In this document: piece by piece, positions 15,873 to 26,589 of the stretch
Layout: each line of letters starts with the position of its first letter
Numbering within the stretch: position 1 is the stretch's first letter
Source of the DNA: Mesodorylaimus sp. YZB2_4
Lineage: Eukaryota > Nematoda > Enoplea > Dorylaimida > Dorylaimidae
Direction: 5' to 3'
NCBI GenBank assembly: GCA_030248295.1
Contig: JASANH010000838.1
Span: forward strand, 124,001-188,000
DNA length: 64,000 nt
The notes under the pieces: generated by a model
Databases searched by the model: none
Told to the model about the DNA's origin: nothing
The model's input: the letters and a program-made list of their open reading frames with translations, nothing else
Translations under genes and position numbers: made by a program

Positions 15873-17032
15873 ATGACGACGAAGCGTCCGCCCGAAGGTT
15901 GGCATCCAAAAGTGGGCGACGTCCTCGAGAGCCGTTGGGAAGTTGTCAAAAAGCTCGGCCAGGGCGCCTTCGGAGCCGTCTACGAAGTGAAAGACAAGCG
16001 AAACGGCGGAGCGGGGGCCTGCAAGGTGAGCCAGCCTGGATCTTCTAGATACAAGGAGTAGGGAAGGTCCGTTTCAGGTGGAGCACGTCGATGCACCCGT
16101 CCACATCCTGAAGTGGGAAGTGCTGGTGATGCGAAAGTTGACCAAGGCGGGGGCCACCCACTCGACTGACTTTCTCGACTGCGGTCGGAGTCCGAATGGC
16201 GACTACGTGTTCCTGTGCATGGCCATGGTCGGACAGAATCTCGAGAAGCTTCGTGAGAACCTGCCAGAGAGCGCGGGTGGCCGATTCTCGCTGCGAACTG
16301 CTCTGCACTGCGCCCTGGAGACGCTGCAAGGAATGCGAGAGGTGCACGACTGCGGGTGAGTGGCTGTGCGGAGAGGCCCTTGCTATTCAGACCGATACAG
16401 GAGCTCCCATCTAGGTACCTGCATCGGGACGTGAAACCTGAAAACTTCGCCATCGGTCGACCACCGGACACGAGGCGGGTGTTCGTGCTGGATCTGGGCA
16501 TGGTGCGCGAGTGGCGTAGTCCGAAGGGTGTGCCCTACCGACCGCGAGAATCGGCGCCGTTCCGTGGGAACCTCAAGTACGCTTCGGTGAACGCGTTGAA
16601 GCAGCTGGAGCAAGGGCGATGCGACGATATGTGGGCCTGGTTCTACAAGGTGATCGATTTGACGTGCGGATCGCTGCCCTGGCCGCCCATCGTAAGCTGC
16701 GATTTTTCTCAGGACGGACTATTCGATAACAGTCCGCGTTTCAGGAGGGAGCTGACATCTACGAGAAGTTGAAGAATTTCGCCGTCGCCAAGGACAAGCT
16801 GAATCGTGATCCAGGCAAGCTGATCCGTTCGGGCCCCAAGGAGTACAAGGACATCGTGGCGCACCTGTCGACGCTGCAGTACGAGAGCGACCCCGACTAC
16901 GACCACATCCACGGCATCCTCATGCGCATCTTCGAACGCAAAGGCTACGGGCACGACGCCAAGCTGGATTGGGAAGAGGGCGGCCAGTACCACGAGCAGA
17001 CGCAGATGGTGCCCTACGACAACAGGTGCTAG
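15873..17032 (+). CDS. Tau-tubulin-kinase-like / CK1-superfamily kinase 1
   Basis: A Ser/Thr protein kinase of the TTBK-like branch that nematodes have expanded, many members of which are sperm-enriched (family knowledge). Four exons join in frame: 15873..16025, 16078..16355, 16415..16691 and 16745..17032, giving 331 aa. Introns are about 50-60 bp. The Gly loop is KLGQGAFGAVYEV, the ATP Lys is in GACKVEHV, the catalytic loop is YLHRDVKPENFAIG, and DLG replaces DFG, as is common in this branch. It also carries FRGNLKYASVNALKQLEQGRCDDMW. The start is the ATG at 15873, the first Met of the frame. The frame is intact throughout, unlike the related gene at 38.3-39.2 kb. Confidence 0.9.
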
Positions 17033-17826
17033 GAAGAGTGTGATCGGCCGCCATGTGATGCCTTGTCGACAGGTCTCGTGTCTGATCACTTGTCACGCGT
17101 GTTCGAGTTGGTTCGTGTCCAGAAGCTGTGAATCTTAGGCTGTGCCTTGTCTTAGAAGCAGTGAGGGAGGAGACAAAGCAATTGATGAGAAATAGCAGCA
17201 ATCCTGCCAACGTTTCCAGACTTCGATTCTCCTTGCAGACCTTATCTTTCACAGGGCACCGAAAATGACGAGACCTGGTTCTGCTGAATGGGCATAATTT
17301 TCCCCAAATCTATGGTCATTCATGGCGATTCCCTGTTCCATTTGCAGCTCTCCAGCCAAACTACAGCCTAGCTGTACGTGACCTGTATGTACGAGCCTAC
17401 TCGCACCAGGTCTTAACATAAACCAACGCTGCTACAGGAGCTATGTCGTGCGGCAGTTTTTGTTGAACGACTAACAGTTTCTCGACCATTTGACCAGCCC
17501 GACCATTGAAGAGAGCAACTGAAAACAGCATCAGACACTACCCGTCAGATAGCGATGAACACTAGTGACAAGAAACTGCTAACCTCATTCGGGCTCCGTC
17601 TCTCTACTCTGAGAACTAGAAGAGAACCGCCAGAATCGCTTGTTTCCCGTTTTTCGAAAGACACAAATAAGGACATACAGAAGGCCGTCTTTTCTAAGCC
17701 ACCACGAAACTCCCAAATCCTCAAAGTACCGGAATCGATCGATTAAAACTACCAATTCGATTGCATCTGATGGACAAGTCTGAAGCAAAGTCCGATCTGA
17801 TAGCAGTCGCCCTTGGAGTAGCGCAG
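17033..17826. other. Intergenic region
   Basis: This is the 3' flank of TTBK-like kinase 1. Short frames on both strands lack family signals and splice context. Nothing supported. Confidence 0.4.
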
Positions 17827-18300
17827 TCAAGAGAAATGATCCGCGAAATTCTTCTTATCTGAAAGGGAGCACAAAAGCTGAAGAAAATACGAAAAATTTT
17901 AAAATCAGTACCTGATCCATTGAGGTTAGCTCGATTTTGAAAAGCCTGAAGCTGAATGAAAGTTCGTCATGTGACCCTCGCAGAAAATGTGCCCATGAAG
18001 TTTCTGCACTGCAACCGCCTGAAAAAGAGCAACGAATGACTACTTCTTCCTCTGTGACAGAACCGTGATCAGCGTCATGTCACAGAAACATAAAATGAGC
18101 GCAACTCAAAAAGACTCACCTGTTTTCTGGTCGACCAGCTCGTTAAGTGCTCGTAAAGCCTCGTAATCAGCGTGCCTCGTTCGTTGTCCTGCAGTTTGAG
18201 TACAAATCTTTCCAATCTGCCCTGAGAAGCTAAGCACATTGAGTACGAGCCAAGGCGAAAGTTTGAACTTCTTTCGCTCCAAATACGTTTCAGGCGTGAG
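17827..18300 (-). CDS. Possible terminal exons of an unknown gene
   Basis: A weak model. Three segments, 18300..18120, 18018..17912 and 17877..17827, are bounded by good splice sites (cgcattttcag, ACAG|gtgagt, ctttttcag, CAG|gtactg, ttcttcag). They join in phase into 113 codons ending FADHFS-stop. The text begins LTPETYLERKKFKLSPW and includes SHDELSFSFRLFKIELTSMDQ. I recognise no family, and no convincing 5' exon was found upstream. It may equally be chance. Confidence 0.22.
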
Positions 18301-20691
18301 CTGAAAATGCGAGAGTCCAAGGATTCAAAGCTCGAGCTGAACATACATATTTGGGGTAGTAGCAGGGGCATATAGTATGTAACACCCGACATGAATGGCA
18401 AGGCGTCTTTTGCAGGTTCAGCAATGAACATTTTCAGTCGCACAAACCATGGCGGATGGCTGATTTGGGCAATGTGCATAAGCCTAGCTTTCTCCTTCCC
18501 AGAGAACTTGGTCTGATGGTATGCCCTCCTTCTCCCCCCCCCCCCCCCCATCCCCAAGGCAATACCTGCGCCTAATACTTCAAGCATTTTGTAAAGAATA
18601 GTTGCCAACCGCGTGCGAGACTTAAAAAGCGACCGCTCTTTCAGCTAGCGTTTGTTCCGAATCGGACTGGGACCGGGACTCGCTCAATCCCGACTGGGAT
18701 TAGGATTTTAAAAAAGTCCTCTTTTCAACTTTTATTTGCTGTTGATAACTTACAACCCGCCATGAGTAGCCGGCAAATGTAGAGCCAAAAAATATTTTTG
18801 TGCATTATTTATCATTGCATTCAAAATCAGGCAAGCAAAAAAGCGGAGAAATAGTCACCAATTAGCAAACAAATCCCTTCCTTCCTCTTTACAGTTCAAT
18901 CCTCCGCCAAAGTTTCTCAGCTTTCCCTTCTGGAATACTCCCTTCCTGATCCCTTCCTTGATCTCTTCCATTTCTTCACACATCTGCACAACATTCAATC
19001 CTGACCATTTTTTATCGGGATCGGGATCAGGTTCGGGGGGGGGGGGCGATCCCGACCAGGATCGGGATCCCGAACGAACGCTACCTCCAGCACCTTGCCC
19101 CTGTAGTATATGCGTCCCAATGACCCAAGCGTTAAGTGACCTCCACCTACCCTTGACTAACAACGATCCCTCGCGGCGAGGTCTGGATTAGCTAGCAGCT
19201 GCCTTTTGTAGGCTGACAGTAAAAGCCGCCTGGAAAGACTGCAAGCCGCAGAGAAGCACTGTAGAAAAATGAACTTTGTAATTTTGAACTGCGAAGGACG
19301 CGTTTGATACTCTTAGTTAGATGCTGTAGAATAACTTCGACAATCACAAAAACTGATGTATTTATCTGAATAAGAAGCTGCGGCTGATCAGACTGTTTTA
19401 AAAATAAAAGTAACCTGACAGACTGTTTATGATCGAATCACGCGCTCCTGTCTTAGAGTAGTTACATACACTGACCTGAATCCGCACTGGCATTTGCCAT
19501 TTGCCATTTCGGCATGTTCTCTAATCGCTTGTTTATCGATAAGGGTACATAAACCATTTTGAGTGCCATTACACCACTGTTGCTTCCACCCAGTAGGTTA
19601 CTTACAATCGATGACGCGACTGACACCATCCACTTCTTATCACAGCTCGCGACTACTTTTCTTATCCACTTATTCGAATGTCAATATTTGAATTTCAAAT
19701 GGTATGCCTGAGCAAATAGGCCTGCATTCCTTACAAAAACGCCCATTTGACGCAATGTGATAATAAATGTCACGGAGGAATTATGGGCAGATGACTGCGG
19801 AAAGATGGTTCGATACTTAAATGCACTTTTTTTATGAATAGAGTTGAACTTCATGAAGGGCCTGATTTTGGCTCGATCAAACGTAGTTCACTGTATCACG
19901 AGAACAGGTTCATGGCGTCAGGCATGGACTAGACCATACAACATGCATGGCAGAGTAATCTCTGGTGCACATTGTCTGTGCAGGACAGGTCGATCATGTC
20001 AGTGCGGTCACCCCCACAATTGTTGTCAGCATCTCATACCCTTGAGTAGCTATATGCTGGATGTACTCGAGTACGGGTACAAGGTCCAGCCTGTCATTCG
20101 TTTCCTGTCAAACAACAAACAGGACATAATATCATCACCACCTTGAACATGTTCTCTGAACATGCTATAACCAACAAATGCATCTCTAAGATTTTTGTAG
20201 GCGTGCGGAACAAACACTCCAGGCAAGTGAAAAGGAGAGTACGAGTACTAACCGGCTCTGGTTAGTCGAATGATTTACTTAGCCGCAAGACGGTTCAAGG
20301 GCACTACACCCGCTTGATCCCTGCTTACAAAAGCGACCATTGACGACTAGAAAAAAAGATCCTCGCCGGCCGTTCGTTATCGCTAGTGATAAGATCAAAA
20401 GTAATTTCTACAAATTTAGGTCCGACTAAGTCTGTGCGACATTAGTGGCCTTTGTTCTACTAATGCTTGTGACTTCGATGGAGGTTCGAACGGGAGTTCG
20501 CACCACAGTCAGCTTATAGGCGTGACTTGCGTCAGCTTCTATCTACGGCTATATAAACCTCGCAGAGGGTCGCCCAAGTATCTGATACTGTAAGCTGTCG
20601 CGGTGGGAGACTCGTGTTCAACCAGTATAGCGCGCACTGTCTGGAAAGAAGTAGCGAAAGAGGCGGACCACTGATTAAACAGAGACTGAAC
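18301..20691. other. Gene-poor region with GA/TC-rich low-complexity DNA
   Basis: It contains a poly(C) run near 18536-18549. Near 18660-18710 and 19015-19080 are low-complexity runs built on a GATCGGGA / GGGATC theme, with a poly(G) run near 19037-19047. No gene was recognised. The last 100-150 bp before 20692 should hold the transporter promoter. Confidence 0.4.
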
Positions 20692-22836
20692 ATGGCTCGA
20701 TGGACAGGAAGGACGTCAAAATTATCCCTGATGCTTGTACTCAATTTTGCATGTTTCGTTATGGAGTTTATTATCGGATTCATGTCCAATTCTATGGTAC
20801 TTACTGCTGACGCATTCAATGTACTCTCTGATTTCTTGGGAGTGGTCATTGCCCTAGTTTGCATGAAGGTAAGAATCAATGCGCTTCATCTACGAGTAAG
20901 ACTGCACAAAGTCGCGCTGACTTCGCTCTTCCTAAAAACCCGTCGTGAAAAATGACTTTCTACTCTGGTGTGTGTACTTAGTTTCAGAAATGCCGCATAT
21001 TCTTGGCCTGTATGTACAGTAAACTGTATCCGCACAGAAAAGGGCCGCAGGAAGGAAGGTCCGACAGCAATCATCTATAGTATTTCTGATACAGTGTTTA
21101 TACACAGATTCATCCACTGTGTGTGCGCCACATTTTCTGCTGCTTCCAAGGATTGACAAATACAATAGGTACCTGTTTTTCATGTCTAGATTGCAGCCAG
21201 AGGCCCCAGCGACAAGAACACATTCGGTTGGATGCGCTGTGACGTATTGGGGGCCCTAATCAATGCCGTATTTATGATCGCGCTGTGTGTAACCATCTTC
21301 CTAGATTCGCTCCAACGATTCGTGAAGGTAAACTCTGCACGCCTATCCCCATCAATCCTCTGTTCATACCATCATCCTCTTTCAGCCAGAACCAGTCGAT
21401 CAGCCACGCACAGTGCTGATAGTTGGTATAGTGGGACTTATGGTCAACCTGATCGGCATGTTCGTACTGAAAGGTGAGACAAGCCTGTTTCAAGCAGCTG
21501 GACGTGATTGCATGCTGCTTGTGTTACAGACTACCGATCAACGCCCAAACAAGACACCAAGGGATCATCATCGACCCCTTCTTCAGCCAGTCTTGAGAAA
21601 CAACTGGAACTGTCGCCTCCCCCGACGCCTACCAGTACAAGCAGCAAGAAAGGAGGTAAGTGCGATGATCCACCCCCGAAACCATGCCTTACTGATCTCC
21701 GCTCGTTTAGCTTCATCGCACATGAACATGTATGGTGCATACTTGCATGTTCTCGGCGACGCCTTGGGCTCGGTAGTTGTGATTATTTGTGCCCTGATCG
21801 ATTGGCAAGTGGATGTGCCATTCCTTAACGACTATCTGGACCCCATTTTGAGGTATGAGGTTTGATCTCGTCGGTACTGAATGGCCTGTAAGGAAATTCT
21901 TTCTTCTGGTTGTAGCATATTCGTCGCCATTATGTTGACAGTATCTTCGGTCGGCCTTAGTAAGTTTGGCTAAACGTGTGTTAATTCAGAGAGATCAACA
22001 ATGTTGATGTTCAGTGAAAGAGTCTTCGCTCACTCTTCTTCAAGCTGTTCCAACCAATGTCAACCTGATGAACTTAAAGTCAAGCATTATGGACAGGGTA
22101 AGTGGTTGTACTGTGCGAGAAAACAAGATCCAGAGCCCCGTTTTCGAGAGCTCGGCACTGCTTCCTTGTGCACTGTACAAGCCGTGTTACCCTCTTGAGG
22201 TCCGTACATAAGAATGTTTCTCTGCCGGAAGAAGCTCTAACGATGAAACATTCTATTCTTTGAATGACCCCCAGCTGAACAATGTTCTTGAAATTTAGCG
22301 CAAGTGCTAAACAGTCTGACGAATTAGCTTCCTGCCCCGTTCGGCACGTCTCCCCTCAATTTGCACTCATGCGCAATTCCGCATCCCCATTTTAGTCGCA
22401 CCACATTGTCGAAATCAACAATCTTCACGTATGGCAGCTATCAAGCGAAAAATTAGTGGCCTCGGTGCGCGTCAGATTCGATGATGCACTTTCTTGGGAG
22501 AAAATGCTTAATTTGATCACTCAAGTTGAAAACTGTTTTTACGACGAAGGCGTTCACGTTGTCACTGTCCATCCGGAAGTCGTTGACAAGGTTGACGGGC
22601 GTCCAGTAGGTCGAAACAAAGCGCCAGGTCTTTCAGGAATTCAGTCTCAAACTTTTCAGGTGGTTGTCGATGCCCTGCAACTTGAGGCAGTTCGTTCACG
22701 AGCAGGAAGTCGGGTCGGGAGACCAGTCGAGGCAGAAGCTCTGAGTGGTGTGCTCGTCACTGCGGATGGTCCCTTACGCGTATCCATTCATGGAAGGCCT
22801 ACGAAACCACACGAAGATGTGACAGTTTGGATGTAG
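20692..22836 (+). CDS. Cation diffusion facilitator, ZnT1/ZnT10 (SLC30) type
   Basis: A proton-coupled metal exporter of the SLC30 family. Eight exons join in frame: 20692..20868, 21190..21327, 21386..21473, 21530..21655, 21711..21852, 21916..21959, 22015..22097 and 22396..22836, giving 412 aa. The first helices read MARWTGRTSKLSLMLVLNF and the second helix TADAFNVLSD. The next membrane part includes FGWMRCDVLGALINAVF. A short Ser/Pro/Thr-rich cytosolic loop (PPPTPTSTSSKK) replaces the usual His-rich loop. The fifth helix has HVLGDALGSV, with its metal-binding His and Asp. The cytosolic C-terminal domain has INNLHVWQLSSEKL. In helix 2 the usual His of HxxxD is Asn (NVLSD), the arrangement known from the manganese transporter ZnT10. 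Manganese transport is therefore inferred, not shown. Confidence 0.9.
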
Positions 22837-24581
22837 CGCGTACGAGTGCAGCATAAATAAGTACTGTGCATGTGCCTGCCTTGATAGTGTTGTACATTGA
22901 GTCTCAAACGATGAGATTTTCTGCCTGTTTTGCATACGAGTCCTGCATCAGGGTTTCTTATTTATATCAAGGACTTTTTGAATAATGTAAAAGCCGGTAC
23001 GCGGAACCATTTATGGTGGTGTGACAGGTCAGCTTTCATTTTCGCTTTTCAATCGTTTAGCCAAGCGAAAACAAGCCCATTTGCATCGAAATCGAATTGT
23101 TCAGCGGGCATGCACCAGAGTCTAGCGGCATTATTATCAAGTATGCTCCCTATTTTCGTTTCTACTCTCCTTTCGTCCACGTCATTTCCATTCCATAGTA
23201 GCTGACTCGAATTGAACGACTAGCATGATTCTAGGAGTGATGACGTCAGTGAGCCTATTTTAGAAGATTCTCTTGGCCAAGAATAGAAACATAAAAAGAG
23301 GCCCGCCACTTGCATTTTCAACTATTAGACTCGTTCATCGGCAAACCTACAAGAATTCCCCAATGGGATTTTGCTGACAAGAAAAACATTCTCCCATTCG
23401 CGAGTGCATCCAGAAAAGCATAACTATATCTGCTTAGACTAGAGGTGTATACACGCCCCATGGTGTATTATTTAATGCCTAGTTCCTTACAGAGTTTTCC
23501 AGGTTCTATTATCCTGGACAAATAAGCGCCCATGAGCGTCATGAAACCATAAATAGTCAATGGTCCTAATTTGACCATGTTGTTTGCCAAGTGACGAAAA
23601 CACGTGTTTTGTACCCAGTATACATCCAAATAAGGAATGCTGACGTGAGTCTCCCGAACCCCCGCGTACCCGCATACCCGACTACATAAACACTGCGCAA
23701 ACGGGATTTCACGCTTGGATGACCACTGGCCAAGTGGCGGGGCGCAAGCTGGTACATATGGAAAATGCCGCCATAGCCTCCAGTGGGCGGCTTATCCATA
23801 ATGGTCACATTCATTAGGCACACCCATCAGGCAAGAAAACCCTTCCTGGGCCGTATCGATAATAAAGCCAATTTCGGCTCTCTATGCACATGACCCATCG
23901 CAATCGAACACGGCCTGGCCGCGAACTTATGTTTGTGTCTGGTGAACCTGATAAACATGCACGGCAAACATCTTCCATAATGCCCATTAGCCTGGACGCC
24001 ATCGCTTATTATGATATGGTAACCATGGCTCAGAAAATGGCGTCTCCAGACGCTTTCTATATATTTCCGACAAGACCACGTCGCCTCGAGCCACTCAATA
24101 TTTTCGAGGACCTTAACCAGGGAGAAAGAGACGACCGTGAAAAGAACTTTATTTGACACCCAATAAGCAAGGCCCTTTCTCCTCTGTCCCCATCACGTTG
24201 CGTTGGCTAATGAGGACAAGACGGAGACCGCCCGTCTGTGTATTCATTCTCGAGTTACTTTGTGCTATTCAGTGCGAGCCTGGCATGAGCACCGTGCGTG
24301 GGAAACTTGGCAAAGCAGCCGCGCGCCTTGTTGCGTCCTTTATCACAGTGCATGCGCCTAATAATTTTGTTGTAAGGCGTCACACCTATTATTGCACTGC
24401 CTACATAACGAGACCTAACTCCCCTTCGTAATACCATTCTCGCAAAAGCTGTTTTCATAAGCTTCATTATCACAGGTTGACAAATAATCTGGTGTACTGT
24501 AATCACAACACACTCACTGTACATAAGCATCCAGTCGGTACCTCGTGCACTCACAAAATATGCATGACCAAAATAGTCAAA
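22837..24581. other. Intergenic region
   Basis: This lies between two convergent genes. Many short frames occur on both strands, but none has family signals or splice support. No repeat family was recognised. Confidence 0.4.
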
Positions 24582-26589
24582 TCAGCCCCGTAACAAACGT
24601 GAAAATAAATCCTCGCACGACTTCACAGCTCTGCGACCAAGCAGACGACTCAGAAACCCTCCTCCTCTCTGACTACGATGACCCGACTGCGAGAGCGCGG
24701 CCGGAAGTCCATCTGGCAAAGTATACAGGCTTCTGGCACGAGATGATCGCGGTTGACCACTGGCGCTGTTCCGAGGCGACGGTTTCGGTTTAGACCGTCG
24801 GAAGGAGAAACGTTTTGGCTTTTTCTCCTGAACTTCTTCTTCGAAACTGTCCTTACCAGAACTGGCGCCATTGATAGATTGCATATGACGTTGACGATAG
24901 GACGTGACCGTGTGACGCCATATATCGTTCATAGTAGCGCTAAGTAGCTCCTCGACGTGATGAGCCAACTCGACCGAAACGTCCACGAAACGACAATCGT
25001 AGCTTTTGGCTAATTCCATCCCATCTGCAACAGATATCACTTATCATATCCTGCCGGTGAGATTGTGTAACGACTTACCTTGGTCTTGCACTTGCCTTTG
25101 TCGTTCCAAATCGACTTTGTTGGCCACCAGTACGATGGGTATAGGGCCTGTGATTGGCGATACACCATCACGCAGCAGATCTTTGTTCCTGGCCTGACAC
25201 TGGCCACGTATTTGATACAAAGCGTCGGCCGCAGAACTAAAACTGCGCTTATCGCTGATGCTGTAGACGACAATGGCTGCTTGCCAGGGCTTTGATGCCC
25301 ATATATGTTCCTGAGATAAAATAAACTGAATCGGGTGGGTCTGCATTGTGGGGCCACTCGTGCCTTACCTCAGCCACAGAAAATTCGTAGAATTCTAAGT
25401 GAACTTCCTCCCCGCATATCAAGACCGGTAAGACAGTGGCCACACCAGGCTCACTACTATCAACTGAAAATGGAGTAGATTTTCGGTAATCCAGTTGCTA
25501 GGCTGCTCGAAATATGATTTTACCTGAGCTCAGGGTAGGAATTTCATCGCAACGAAATTTCTGGCTTTTTCTCAACAAGTTTAACAAGGACGACTTTCCA
25601 ACGGCAGGTGCACCAATGACCAAAATTTGATATCGTGGTACCACACGAGCTCCAAAAGGTTCTGGGGTCCCGTAATCATTCGTATTAATCGAGTTGATCC
25701 TAGCGTCTTCATTGGGACTGGCACTTGGTCCTGTACTTCCAGCCGACGAGGAACTGGCTGTTTCAGATCGATGTCGATAGCAGAACCCTCGCTCCACTAA
25801 TTCCCCTCTGGCTCCAATAACGAAAGTACGTAGCTTATCGTAATCGGCGCTTTCTGACAACTGCAGGAATCTTTGTTCCACTCGGCTCGGAGACCTCGTC
25901 TGAGGCCAGTTGTCCGAACTTGGTTGTTTTTGGTTTCGTCGTTTGGTCGCATTTCCATCAGCGAATGCAGGGTGGAGAGACGCGTTTTGAGCTGGCAGGC
26001 TGGCCGCTCGATGTCGGAAGAGTTGGCACTGCTGCTGGCCCTTCTTCCCAATAAATCTTGGCGATGGTGACCGACTGAAACTGCCTCTGCAACGAGGCAC
26101 GGCTGGTGTTGAGAATCGACGATCGGGACGCCAAGACGGGACATAGTCGGCCGTAAGGTGATCACCCGCAGTCGATCCTCGAACTGAAAGAGGGGGATAG
26201 CGCGAAGAACTATATGGGCTTCCGCTTCGTCGATATCCTCCCATGACTGGAGTCGACGGAAATGTGTTGCCGATCGGTTCTCTAAAACTGCTGCTCCTTC
26301 CCACGCTGATCGGCGATCGCTCGTTTACTTTGGTAAGACCCAATCTGTTTGTGAAAATAGGCGATAGTTGTTGAATTGTTCGCGAGTGGGGTACGATCAG
26401 TCGATCATCCAGTCTGTCATCATCGGCGGAAGAGGATCGACTACCCGCACTACTTGCAGTTCCACCTCCACTTTCACTGCCCGACTCTGGCACCGTATTA
26501 GGAGTTTGTCGACTGGTTCTTCTCTGCCATAATGGCCGTCTATCCTCGTTTTCTCGAACGGGAACAATTCCCCTCCAGTTGGTTGCCAT
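24582..26589 (-). CDS. RGK-like (Rad/Gem/Rem) small GTPase
   Basis: A Ras-superfamily GTPase. RGK proteins act at the plasma membrane and restrain voltage-gated calcium channels (family knowledge). Four exons join in frame: 26589..25524, 25463..25369, 25310..25079 and 25024..24582, giving 611 aa. A Ser/Arg/Pro-rich N-terminal extension of about 320 residues precedes the GTPase core. The core has QILVIGAPAVGKSSLLN (P-loop), VLVANKVDL (G4) and VDVSVELAHHVEELL (G5 region). The usual DxxG switch II motif is absent, replaced near EFYEFSVAEEHIWASKPW, which fits the degenerate switch II of RGK proteins. The C-terminus is basic and lacks a CAAX box. It ends near KSCEDLFSRLL, resembling the RGK C-terminal motif. 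The N-terminal extension is longer than in vertebrate RGK members. Confidence 0.82.
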
